Origin: Flammeovirgaceae bacterium UBA1842
GTDB taxonomy: Bacteria > Bacteroidota > Bacteroidia > Cytophagales > Cyclobacteriaceae
Length of the DNA: 57,467 nt
Assembly: GCA_002338655.1 (NCBI GenBank)
Contig: DDIU01000040.1
Coordinates: 1-57,467 of the forward strand
Reading direction: 5' to 3'
Positions within the stretch are counted from its first letter, which is position 1. Each line of letters opens with the position of its first letter. This document shows, one piece after another, positions 26,414-34,660 of the stretch. The translations under genes were made by a program, and so were the position numbers. The notes beneath the pieces were generated by a model. It saw only the letters and a program-made list of their open reading frames with translations. It was not told the DNA's origin and searched no databases.

Positions 26414-26490
26414 ACACCACAAGTATTAATTTTAAAACAAGGCATGGTTATGTGCATGTGGAAGGATTAGTGCTTAGCTAGGCATTGTCA
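26414..26490 (+). other. Degenerate attC-like half-site outside the main array
   Basis: This stretch aligns base by base with the right half of the attC-like site at 49407-49568. Shared blocks are CCAC, an A/T-rich run, CAAGG..TGG.TATGTGC, then TTAGTGCT (26467-26474). TAGCTAGGCATTG follows directly, against TAGCTAGGCGTTG in the array site. The distal right arm and a convincing left arm are missing. It lies 15 bases before the next gene's start, as in a cassette boundary, but 15 kb upstream of the recombinase. Confidence 0.6.
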
Positions 26491-26505
26491 AGTATTCTGG
26501 ATATT

Positions 26506-27027
26506 ATGAACGAATTTAATCATATTTATAAAGGAGAGGTTTATGATAAAAAATCAAAGTTTAATATTTCATTTAATCTATTTATAGCCACAGCAATTCT
26601 ATCCTTATTAATCTTCTATGCATTTATGCATTTTGAGGATAATGATACTCCTAATTATTTAGGAATTATCATTATTATTTTTTGCATAACTCCAATAGGA
26701 ATTTTACGACTAATATCAACTTATAATATATATATAAAACCAGTCAATTATACTTCAAAAATTAAGATAGTAGATGATGGTGTATTTTTATTAGACAAAC
26801 AGCTTAGTTTTTCTGAAATTAAAAAAGTAACACTCAGAATCAGAAATATAAATTTTGAGAACTTAATGTCAGAAAATAACCATCTAGAAATCGAAACTAC
26901 ATTTGAAAAGTTTGAATTAGGTCTTATAATAAATAATCAACATGAACTTGAAGAGCTTGAATTATGTGTAGACAGGCTTAAAAAAATAGGAGTTAATCTT
27001 TTCTACAAGAACTATTTAGAGAAATAA
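26506..27027 (+). CDS. Hypothetical membrane protein
   Basis: A 173-residue protein starting at the ATG at 26506 (MNEFNHIYKGEVYD). Two membrane helices occur at about 20-42 and 50-70. They are followed by a soluble C-terminal region of about 95 residues with alternating strands, somewhat like bacterial PH-type domains (VDDGVFLLDKQLSFSEIKKVTL). The family was not recognised. It starts just after an attC-like half-site, so it may be an old cassette gene. It is more AT-rich than its chromosomal neighbours by eye. Confidence 0.65.
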   Translation: MNEFNHIYKGEVYDKKSKFNISFNLFIATAILSLLIFYAFMHFEDNDTPNYLGIIIIIFCITPIGILRLISTYNIYIKPVNYTSKIKIVDDGVFLLDKQLSFSEIKKVTLRIRNINFENLMSENNHLEIETTFEKFELGLIINNQHELEELELCVDRLKKIGVNLFYKNYLEK

Positions 27028-27125
27028 AACACTCCACAACATCAAGCAGAAAAACATACACTAAAGCACCTAAGAAATCGTAATTTAGCAGCTGCTTAAA
27101 ATTTGAAAGACCCTTAACGTTATAG

Positions 27126-27803
27126 ATGGCACGATTATTCAAAAAAATACCACTACTCGGCAAACTGGCCTATTCGTTTAAAAAGCGGTTTTTTCCTCAA
27201 ACTATATTTACCAACTCAGAAGACTATTGGGTAAATCGTTACAAAAAAGGTGGAAATTCTGGGGCTGGTTCTTATAACAACCTGGCAGAATTTAAAGGCG
27301 AGGTAATTAATGACTTTGTCGAAAAACAAGAGATCGAAACAGTTATAGAACTAGGTTGCGGTGATGGGAATCAGCTCAAATATTTCAAATTTCCTGCGTA
27401 TAAAGGGTTTGATGTGAGCAGGGAGATATTGGAAAAGTGCCGTTTGGAATTTAAAGACGACAGCACCAAACAGTTTTTACATGTAGAAGAAGCTCACAAC
27501 CATAAGGCCGAATTGGCTATGAGCTTGGACGTCATCTATCACTTAGTGGAAGACCATACTTTCGAAATGTATATGAAGCAGTTATTCGCTGCAGCAATCT
27601 CCTATGTGATCGTCTACTCCTGTGATTTTGAGGATAAAAACTATACCCTACATGTTAGGCCAAGAAAATTTACGGAGTGGGTTACTGTCAATCAACCAGA
27701 TTTCAAATTGATCAAATTTATTCCCAACAAATTCCCACAGAAAAAAGGTGCCGATGAATTCACGTCATTCGCTGATTTCTTTATTTATCAAAAAATAAAA
27801 TAA
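27126..27803 (+). CDS. Class I SAM-dependent methyltransferase
   Basis: A 225-residue protein with the SAM-binding motif I VIELGCGDGNQLKYF (about 72-86) and a post-I acidic position in GFDVSREILEKC. Motif IV is in AMSLDVIYHLVEDH. The basic N-terminus (ARLFKKIPLLGKLAYSFKKRF) and the EDYWVNRYKKGGNSGAGSY segment resemble methyltransferases near surface-polysaccharide genes. The substrate is unknown. It converges with the minus-strand gene downstream with 6 bases between stops. Confidence 0.85.
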   Translation: MARLFKKIPLLGKLAYSFKKRFFPQTIFTNSEDYWVNRYKKGGNSGAGSYNNLAEFKGEVINDFVEKQEIETVIELGCGDGNQLKYFKFPAYKGFDVSREILEKCRLEFKDDSTKQFLHVEEAHNHKAELAMSLDVIYHLVEDHTFEMYMKQLFAAAISYVIVYSCDFEDKNYTLHVRPRKFTEWVTVNQPDFKLIKFIPNKFPQKKGADEFTSFADFFIYQKIK

Positions 27804-27809
27804 ACCTAC

Positions 27810-28673
27810 CTACCTCCTTTTCAATCTCACCCGGCCATCATCAGCTTTGATATCTACATTGGCTGACCCAGAGGCCAGGGTTACTTCACTATAGGAGTCT
27901 GATTTTTCCCTGAGTTCAAAACCAGCATCTGTTGTTATGCGCACATCATCATGTCGGATGTTAAACTGACCACCACCGCCCAATACGGTAAAGTCGATAA
28001 GTCCATCCTGAGTCCTGATTCTATATTCTCCATTATTTACCAATGTGGTGGCTACGATAAAGTCTCCGTCATCCAAATCAGCAACAGTTCTATTAAATTG
28101 AGCATTACTAATATTGACGTCACCGTCATCCATATCTATTTCAATGGAGCCAGACCCTGTATCCATAGTAAGATCACCATCATCCAGCCTGAAGCCAAAC
28201 TGATCTCCCTTACAATTGACCAGATCAGCATCGGCATCATCAGCATCAATAAAAATGGAACCATGAATATTCCTAATTACATAGTCCCCGTCATCTCCTG
28301 TGATTGTTAAACTTATGCCCTCAGGTGCATCGATATTGATGGTATATGTTTCGCTGTAGTATCCAATAATTCCGGTTACTCCTCCATTTGACCGTTCACT
28401 GATTTTCAGGTCTCCATTGTAATTTTCAACATCGACAATGAACCTCCCCGAACCAAACGTTATTCCATTTGATTTTACAACACGGTCTATTTTTATATGG
28501 GCATTCGTTCTATTTGACCCTGTAATAAATACACGTGCATCTGAGCTCGAAAGATCTATAGTGCCATTAGCTTGAATATTATATTCTTCATCTAAATGAA
28601 AATCACCTTCATTCTTCTGGGCATAAATTGTAAAAACAGTAAAAAGTGCTGCTATGGTTAGAATTGATCGCAT
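27810..28673 (-). CDS. Secreted DUF4097-like beta-repeat protein
   Basis: A 287-residue protein starting at the ATG at 28673 (MRSILTIAALFTVFTIYAQ, a clean signal peptide). A longer frame upstream lacks one. The mature part is made of repeated beta-strand units with acidic turns: DDGDYVI, DDADADLV, DDGDLTMD, DDGDVNIS, DDGDFIVA, DDVRITTD and DDGRVRLKR. This suggests a right-handed beta-solenoid like DUF4097/DUF2807-type putative adhesins. The regularly spaced Asp pairs could bind calcium. No partner gene is evident. Confidence 0.8.
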   Translation of the reverse strand: MRSILTIAALFTVFTIYAQKNEGDFHLDEEYNIQANGTIDLSSSDARVFITGSNRTNAHIKIDRVVKSNGITFGSGRFIVDVENYNGDLKISERSNGGVTGIIGYYSETYTINIDAPEGISLTITGDDGDYVIRNIHGSIFIDADDADADLVNCKGDQFGFRLDDGDLTMDTGSGSIEIDMDDGDVNISNAQFNRTVADLDDGDFIVATTLVNNGEYRIRTQDGLIDFTVLGGGGQFNIRHDDVRITTDAGFELREKSDSYSEVTLASGSANVDIKADDGRVRLKRR

Positions 28674-28893
28674 GGTTTTGTTGTTTGGTGAGTTATTATT
28701 AATGAGACTACACATTATACTGAAAGGTTGCACTATCATTCATAAGTATAGGAAGTAAATTGATGGTTTTCCATTAGTTCCGGTGACCAGCCTATGTGAT
28801 AATACCAGAATAAATAGAAAAGAAAAACTTGTATCATGAAGTAGCAGCTTTTACCTTGCAACATCGATATAACTTTCACGTCTACCAGAAATA

Positions 28894-29355
28894 ATGAGCA
28901 AGATTACCATTAATAGTTTTAAAGAATTTGAGGCCTATATTGGTCAGGAAATGGGTGTTTCTGAATATCTTAAAATTACCCAGGAGCAAATCAATAAATT
29001 TGCGGATGCTACCCTTGATCATCAATGGATACATACCGATCCGGAAAGGGCAAAAGAGAGCCAGTTTAAAAGTACAATTGCACATGGCTATCTTACGCTG
29101 GCAGTTACCCCACATTTATGGGAGCAAATTGCTGAAATCAGAAATACCAAAATGATGATCAATTATGGCATCGAAAAACTTAAGTTCAATCAGGCCGTAG
29201 TAGTTGATAGTGAGGTTCGTTTAAGGGCCAAATTACATTCACTCCTTGATCTTAGGGGTATTACCAAAGCCCAGCTCGACATTGAATTGGAGATAAAGGA
29301 TAGTAAAAAATCGGCCTTTTCGGCTTCATTGATTTTCTTATACCATTTCAATTAA
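28894..29355 (+). CDS. MaoC-like (R)-specific enoyl-CoA hydratase
   Basis: A 153-residue hot-dog-fold protein. The hydratase-2 motif is visible in FADATLDHQWIHTDPERAKES, with the catalytic Asp and His, followed by TIAHGYLTLAV. It hydrates trans-2-enoyl-CoA to (R)-3-hydroxyacyl-CoA. It pairs with a GSCFA gene 3 bases downstream. Confidence 0.92.
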   Translation: MSKITINSFKEFEAYIGQEMGVSEYLKITQEQINKFADATLDHQWIHTDPERAKESQFKSTIAHGYLTLAVTPHLWEQIAEIRNTKMMINYGIEKLKFNQAVVVDSEVRLRAKLHSLLDLRGITKAQLDIELEIKDSKKSAFSASLIFLYHFN

Positions 29356-29358
29356 ACC

Positions 29359-30330
29359 ATGTTCCGCACGGAGCTGAATATAGAAACTGCCAATGTTAAG
29401 ATCGGTCACCAAGACCCTATCCTAACACTTGGCTCGTGCTTCTCCGATAGCATGGGGATCAGGTTTAACAACAACAAATTCAACACGTGTTCCAACCCTT
29501 TTGGAACGGTTTATAATCCAATCAGTATTTTTAAACTATTGGAATATAGTGTAAACAATAAACTACCAGGCGAGGGCGGATTAATTGAAAATGACGGGCT
29601 ATATGCCCATTATGATTTTCATTCCTCCTTCTCAGCACTGGATCAAAAGGAACTTAAAAAAAACATAAAGGAGCAAATCAAAGGTGTTCATCATTTTATA
29701 AAAACCGCCAAATGGCTGCTTCTAACTTTTGGTACCGCCTATGTGTATGAGCGCAAAGATAACGGTGAAATAGTATCTAATTGCCATAAAATTCCCGCTG
29801 GTCAGTTTTGCAAAAAGCTGCTCACGCAAAAACAGATCCTCGAATCTTTTGAAAGTGTTTGGCAACAGATTGTCAAGTTAAATCCCGATATAAATGTGCT
29901 TTTGACGGTTTCCCCTGTAAGGCATGTCAAGGATACATTGGTATCAAACAGTGTGAGCAAAGCAACATTAAGGCTCACCTGTGACACCTTGGTTAGTCAA
30001 TATGCCAATATCAATTATTTTCCCTCCTTCGAGCTGATGATAGATGATTTACGTGATTACCGTTTTTATAAATCAGATATGATCCATCCTACGGAAGAAG
30101 CGGAAGAATATATTTGGAATAAATTTGCCGCTACTTACTTTGAAGCATCTACCTTGGCATTCATTTCAGAATGGTCAAAAATACGAGCAGCAATACAACA
30201 TCGGCCTTTTAATCCTGCTTCAGACAAACACCAGAAATTTGTAAAGGCAACTATTAAAAAAATTCAATCTTTAGGCAAAAATTTGGATTATAGTGAAGAA
30301 TTGAGAGAACTGGAGAGGCAGTTAAAATAA
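29359..30330 (+). CDS. GSCFA domain-containing protein
   Basis: A 323-residue protein with the defining motif near the N-terminus, here LGSCFSDSMG (G-S-C-F-S), followed by NPFGTVYNP and LLTFGTAYVYE. The family is related to SGNH-type hydrolases; the Ser of GSCFS is the candidate nucleophile. FPSFELMIDDLRDYRFYKSDMIHPTEEA holds the late Asp/His pair. The substrate is unknown. It lies 3 bases after the MaoC gene. Confidence 0.92.
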   Translation: MFRTELNIETANVKIGHQDPILTLGSCFSDSMGIRFNNNKFNTCSNPFGTVYNPISIFKLLEYSVNNKLPGEGGLIENDGLYAHYDFHSSFSALDQKELKKNIKEQIKGVHHFIKTAKWLLLTFGTAYVYERKDNGEIVSNCHKIPAGQFCKKLLTQKQILESFESVWQQIVKLNPDINVLLTVSPVRHVKDTLVSNSVSKATLRLTCDTLVSQYANINYFPSFELMIDDLRDYRFYKSDMIHPTEEAEEYIWNKFAATYFEASTLAFISEWSKIRAAIQHRPFNPASDKHQKFVKATIKKIQSLGKNLDYSEELRELERQLK

Positions 30331-30436
30331 GTACTCTTCTTTTGAAAATTAAAGGCATTGGAACAAAAACATGCCGACCATTCCTTATTTTCTCCCTCAT
30401 TATTGATAAATTGATAGATCACAAACCTATCAAACC

Positions 30437-30652
30437 ATGAAACACCTAAAATATATTATTCTACTGGCCATCGGAATTTTCATTATTTACTGGGCAATGG
30501 AACATTCCCCTGAAGCAGGTCTTGGTCAAAAAATATCGAATGAGCTTTCTGGCTCCTATACCATGAGTGAACCCTGGTATTATGTGTCATTAACTTTAGG
30601 TTCTCTAATTTCATTTTTATCCATCGTAAAGATTTTTAAGGGTATGAAATAA
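30437..30652 (+). CDS. Small hypothetical membrane protein
   Basis: A 71-residue protein with two membrane helices (about 5-22 and 47-65), joined by a short acidic/polar loop. The next gene starts 2 bases after its stop, which supports it being real. No family recognised. Confidence 0.65.
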   Translation: MKHLKYIILLAIGIFIIYWAMEHSPEAGLGQKISNELSGSYTMSEPWYYVSLTLGSLISFLSIVKIFKGMK

Positions 30653-30653
30653 T

Positions 30654-31064
30654 ATGGATAATGAAGTTAACCCATTCGAAAACTCCGAGCTCACTACTCT
30701 TTTAGTAGTGTCAGACATGTCCAAATCAAAGGCATTTTATTTAGATGTATTAGGTGCTGAGTTATTTAGAGAATATGGTGGGGATTCTGCGGTAATCAAA
30801 TTACTATCACATTGGATATTGCTTGTCACTGCGGGTGGGCCTACTGAAGACAAACCTCAAACCTCATTCGCCCCTCCTGCTAATCCAAATTCGGTAAGTC
30901 ACTCCTACACCATAAGGGTCAAAGACTGTAACAAGAGCTATAAAATCCTTAAAGAACGAGGAGCCGTTTTCATCACGCCTCCATACAACAGAGGCGCTGA
31001 AACCAGGTGCTTTTTTCGTGATCCTGATGGGCATTTGTTTGAAATTAGTGAGTATAGATCGTAA
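30654..31064 (+). CDS. VOC family protein (glyoxalase/bleomycin-resistance fold)
   Basis: A 136-residue protein with two beta-alpha-beta-beta-beta modules of the vicinal-oxygen-chelate fold. The first begins LTTLLVVSDMSKSKAFYLDVLGAELF, and the second ends FFRDPDGHLFEISEY, carrying the late metal-ligand Glu. Members act as lyases, dioxygenases or antibiotic-binding proteins; the substrate is unknown. Confidence 0.88.
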   Translation: MDNEVNPFENSELTTLLVVSDMSKSKAFYLDVLGAELFREYGGDSAVIKLLSHWILLVTAGGPTEDKPQTSFAPPANPNSVSHSYTIRVKDCNKSYKILKERGAVFITPPYNRGAETRCFFRDPDGHLFEISEYRS

Positions 31065-31090
31065 TTTATAAGAACAATTAAAGCCTGAAT

Positions 31091-31678
31091 ATGAAAGCCG
31101 CTACCTCCGTTGACAGATATATTGCCAATCAACCCAACTATTTACAGGAGCTCAAAATCTTAAGAGAAATCTTACTCGGTTGTGAACTGGAAGAAACAAT
31201 AAAATGGGGGGCGCCCATGTATACTTATGATGGTAAAAATATAGTAGGGATTGGAGCTTTCAAATCCTATTTCGGACTTTGGTTTTTTCAAGGTGCCCTA
31301 CTCCCTGATAAGTCTAAAAAATTGATCAATGCACAGGAAGGGACTACCAAAGCCATGAGACAATGGCGGTTTGAGTCCATTGATGAGATTGACAAAAAAC
31401 TGATCAAAGATTATGTAAAGGAAGCCATAGCCAACCAAAAGGCTGGTAAAATGATCAAGCCAGAAAAAAAACCATTGGTTATACCTGAATTACTTAAAGA
31501 GGCTTTAGCCTCCAATCCAGAATTATCTGAAAATTTTGATTCCATGTCATTATCCTGTAAACGTGAACATGCAGAGTATATAACTGACGCCAAAAAAGAA
31601 GAAACGCAACGAAGGAGACTGGAAAAAATCATTCCAATGATCAGAGACAAGAAAGGCTTGAACGATAAGTATAGGTAA
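31091..31678 (+). CDS. DUF1801 / YdeI-OmdA-like protein
   Basis: A 195-residue protein. The N-terminal part (about 1-115) is a DUF1801 domain, shown by LREILLGCELEETIKWGAPMYTYDGKNIVGIGAFKSYFGLWF. The C-terminal part (about 125-195) is a YdeI/OmdA-type helical segment with KREHAEYITDAKKEETQRRRLEKIIPMI. Such fusions are common in Bacteroidota and their function is not established. It converges with the minus-strand TPR gene, 3 bases apart. Confidence 0.88.
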   Translation: MKAATSVDRYIANQPNYLQELKILREILLGCELEETIKWGAPMYTYDGKNIVGIGAFKSYFGLWFFQGALLPDKSKKLINAQEGTTKAMRQWRFESIDEIDKKLIKDYVKEAIANQKAGKMIKPEKKPLVIPELLKEALASNPELSENFDSMSLSCKREHAEYITDAKKEETQRRRLEKIIPMIRDKKGLNDKYR

Positions 31679-31681
31679 CGA

Positions 31682-32185
31682 TTACATATCGCAACCCTGA
31701 ACCGGTACAGTCGCACCCAACTCTTCCGCCTTTTTCCAGTCCTGCATTGCCCCTTCTTTATCCCCATTAATGCACTTTACACTCCCACGGTTTACATAGG
31801 CAAGGGCATTTTCAGGATTGAGTTCTATGGCTTTGTTAAAGGCTGCAATCGCTTCCTCTAGTTTACTTAGCATAAACAGTGAATATCCTTTTTCAAAATA
31901 CACTTCCCCATAAGTTGGATCAAGGGTTAGTGCCAAATTATAATCTTTAATGGCCTCTTCATTGTGCTGGAGTTGCGACTTGCAAACTCCTAACAGGTAA
32001 AATATTTCGGGGTTTTTATTATCTTCATCAGCCGCTTGGTTAAGGTATTTTATAGCTTCCAAATACTCACCCAACTCATAAAATCTGTGCCCGATGTCTA
32101 TTAATCCCTTTGCATCTTGCGCATGGGCATTAAAAGTAAAAAGTACCATTAAAACAATGAGGGTGAATTTTAATATCCTTTTCAT
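31682..32185 (-). CDS. Secreted tetratricopeptide-repeat protein
   Basis: A 167-residue protein with a signal peptide ending NAHAQ. Three to four TPR units follow, with typical A..YNLALTLDPTYGEVYFEKGYSLFML and AFNKAIELNPENALAYVNRGSVK helices. TPRs mediate protein-protein contacts in the periplasm. It is a single-gene unit, and the partner is unknown. Confidence 0.9.
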   Translation of the reverse strand: MKRILKFTLIVLMVLFTFNAHAQDAKGLIDIGHRFYELGEYLEAIKYLNQAADEDNKNPEIFYLLGVCKSQLQHNEEAIKDYNLALTLDPTYGEVYFEKGYSLFMLSKLEEAIAAFNKAIELNPENALAYVNRGSVKCINGDKEGAMQDWKKAEELGATVPVQGCDM

Positions 32186-32299
32186 TAATCTAAGTTAATC
32201 CTTATCCAATCAATGTCTTTATTCCGACAAAACTATTTTAATGTTACAACAATAATTACGAATTTTACGTAACACACATTTCAACCAAAATAAAATATA

Positions 32300-32884
32300 A
32301 TGAAAAAATTATTCCCAATGTTATTGTCTTTATCTGCAGTTATTTTAATGTCATTTATTACGGTAGCACCGGCCACACTTAAAGTGGATACTTCTGCCAG
32401 TGTATTAAAATGGACTGGTTATCATTTGGCAAAATCATATGAGCATAATGGCCATGTACAAATTAAATCTGGTGAAGTCGCTACAGATGGTACTAAAATA
32501 ACAAGTGCCACATTAGTGGTAGATATGAATACCATTACAAATGCTGATCTTGAAGGTGCAAAGAAGGCTAAATTAGAAGGTCATTTAAAATCTGATGATT
32601 TCTTTGGTGTAGAAACTCACCCTGAAGCAAAGATCGTAATAAAATCTTCTGATAAGAAAGCAGACAATGTATACGCTACCACTGCTGACTTAACCATAAG
32701 AGGAATTACCAAAGAGATCACTTTTGACACCAAAGTAGAGTCTATTAGCGAATCGGAACTAATCGCTATGGCCGATTTAAAAATTAAAAGAACAGATTTT
32801 GAAGTAATGTATGGCTGGAGTGTAGAAAATGCGATGCTGGACGGGGAATTCAGAATGGAAGTAAAGATTGTGGCTAAAAAATAA
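32300..32884 (+). CDS. YceI family periplasmic protein
   Basis: A 194-residue protein with a signal peptide (about 1-25) and an eight-stranded lipocalin-like YceI domain. The start LKVDTSASVLKWTGYHLAKSYEHNGHV and the FDTKVESISESELIAMADLKIKRTDFEVMYG region are typical. YceI proteins bind isoprenoid-like lipids. It is monocistronic with its own terminator. Confidence 0.93.
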   Translation: MKKLFPMLLSLSAVILMSFITVAPATLKVDTSASVLKWTGYHLAKSYEHNGHVQIKSGEVATDGTKITSATLVVDMNTITNADLEGAKKAKLEGHLKSDDFFGVETHPEAKIVIKSSDKKADNVYATTADLTIRGITKEITFDTKVESISESELIAMADLKIKRTDFEVMYGWSVENAMLDGEFRMEVKIVAKK

Positions 32885-32907
32885 CACACAGCTACAACAA
32901 TTAATTT

Positions 32908-32939
32908 AAGAAGAGCCGGTATTTATATCGGCTCTTCTT
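32908..32939 (+). terminator. Rho-independent terminator after yceI-like gene
   Basis: A perfect 11-base stem, AAGAAGAGCCG (32908-32918) with CGGCTCTTCTT (32929-32939), around a 10-base loop, followed by GTTTC rather than a long T-run. Confidence 0.8.
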
Positions 32940-33027
32940 GTTTCTACAAACTGAACATAAAAAATGTCAATCCTATTACTAAACAAAAGAATACACTGTA
33001 AATTTAGCTGATCGATATACCTCCACG

Positions 33028-33486
33028 ATGGAAATATTAAGAACAGATTCAAAAAATCAAATTTTCATAGAACTCGTACAACACCTTGATGCCGACTTGG
33101 CTGTAAGGGACGGGGAAGATCATTCGTTCTATTCACAATTTAACAAGCTTGACTCCATTAAACATTGTATAGTAGCCTATGAGGATAATATTCCTATCGG
33201 CTGTGGAGCAATAAAATCATTCTCACCTGGAGTATTTGAGGTAAAACGAATGTTTACATTACCTGCTTATCGCGGCAAGGGAGTAGCCTCAAAAATACTT
33301 TCAGAGCTAGAGAAATGGGCGGCTGAATTATCCGCTACAAAATGCATTTTAGAAACAGGAAAAAAGCAACCTGAGGCCATTGAATTATATAATAGAAATG
33401 GCTACATCCAAATCCCAAACTATGGTCAGTATGCCAATGTGGAGAATAGCTTATGTTTTGAAAAAATCCTTAAATTAAAAGTATGA
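33028..33486 (+). CDS. GNAT family N-acetyltransferase
   Basis: A 152-residue protein with the acetyl-CoA pyrophosphate loop in VKRMFTLPAYRGKGVASKILSELEKWA (the Arg-Gly-x-Gly-x-Ala pattern) and a C-terminal CILETGKKQPEAIELYNRNGY segment. The substrate is unknown. Its stop overlaps the next start (ATGA). Confidence 0.92.
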   Translation: MEILRTDSKNQIFIELVQHLDADLAVRDGEDHSFYSQFNKLDSIKHCIVAYEDNIPIGCGAIKSFSPGVFEVKRMFTLPAYRGKGVASKILSELEKWAAELSATKCILETGKKQPEAIELYNRNGYIQIPNYGQYANVENSLCFEKILKLKV

Positions 33487-34361
33487 AATATGCCTCTTTC
33501 TTTGCGCTAGTATTGCTGTTGTCCTGTGGTGAAAAGGAACAGGCTTTCACTATTGATGACAATTACTTAAATGAATTACAAACCTATCAATCTACATTGC
33601 TCAATGATCGTAAACCCTATTTACAACTAACGGATCTGTTTAAGTTGAATAGCGAGGAGAATACATTTGGATCAGATTCGTCTAATACGTTTGTTATTGA
33701 TATTCCTGCACTTCCAATGCGGATCGGGTCCATTAATGCTTTTGCCAATCATGTGTTTTTTACTTCTGAAATGGGAATAGAGGCTAGAAATGAACAAGAC
33801 TCGGTTATTACTTCCAAAGAACTGACCTTCAATGAATATGGTAATTCTGAAAAATTACATTTCAAACGACTAATCTGGCAGGTCATTACCCGAGGGGGTG
33901 AGCATTATCTCCGTATTTGGGACATGGAAAATTCGGCAGTAATAGCGTTTAAAGGATTCGATTGGTACGAGCCAAATCCAGCTTTAATATTCAATGCTCA
34001 ATTTACCTATTACAGTCAGCCAAAGGAAGAGCATGTTGCTACTCAGTTGGGGGTTAATGAGCAAGTAAATTTTGTTGGCAAAGTTACTTTCAATTATAAC
34101 GATGAAGAATATTCATTGGATGTGCAGCCTGAGGGTTTTACTATCGTTGGGGATGCCACCTCAACAAAATCAACCTATGGGGGTGGGCGTTATATGTATC
34201 TTGACTTGCCCAAGGCCGATAGCTTAGTCGTTCTTGATTTTAATCATTTGTACAATCCACCTTGTGCTTTTTCAGAATATACTACCTGTCCCCTTCCTCC
34301 TAAGCAAAATGTATTACCATTCGAAATATTGGCTGGGGAAGAGTATAACAATCAACATTAG
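33483..34361 (+). CDS. DUF1684 domain-containing lipoprotein
   Basis: A 292-residue lipoprotein (MKYASFFALVLLLSCGEK, lipobox LLSC). The DUF1684 domain is shown by PYLQLTDLFKLNSEENTFGSD near the N-terminus and by the diagnostic C-terminal GGRYMYLDLPKADSLVVLDFNHLYNPPCAFSEYTTCPLPPKQN. The function is unknown. It is coupled by a 4-base overlap with the GNAT gene. The 299 bases downstream contain no gene or clear structure. Confidence 0.92.
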   Translation: MKYASFFALVLLLSCGEKEQAFTIDDNYLNELQTYQSTLLNDRKPYLQLTDLFKLNSEENTFGSDSSNTFVIDIPALPMRIGSINAFANHVFFTSEMGIEARNEQDSVITSKELTFNEYGNSEKLHFKRLIWQVITRGGEHYLRIWDMENSAVIAFKGFDWYEPNPALIFNAQFTYYSQPKEEHVATQLGVNEQVNFVGKVTFNYNDEEYSLDVQPEGFTIVGDATSTKSTYGGGRYMYLDLPKADSLVVLDFNHLYNPPCAFSEYTTCPLPPKQNVLPFEILAGEEYNNQH

Positions 34362-34660
34362 TATCTTCATAGTCAACATTGAAAGAGAATGATAAGTATT
34401 ACAATTATCTATTCCACTGCATCTACCTTCAATTATTCACTTCCATTCACACCTTCATTTATAGCAATACATGCTGGTATAAAACTTGCCCATTTGAAGT
34501 GTCTATTTATCATACTATACTACGCCCATGTTGTAAACACAAAAAAAAGGCGTATTATAGATGATTTTGTAAGTATTTTAATTCTGTTAGCATCACGTAG
34601 GGTTTTTAGCTATCTATGATTTGTGTTGGCAGTACCTAAACTAGAAACCTTAATTGTAGA

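Noticed and set aside
34379..34619. Two overlapping small frames of 61 and 76 codons
   Set aside because: No ribosome-binding site, odd composition, mutually overlapping and no family likeness; most likely non-coding spacer.
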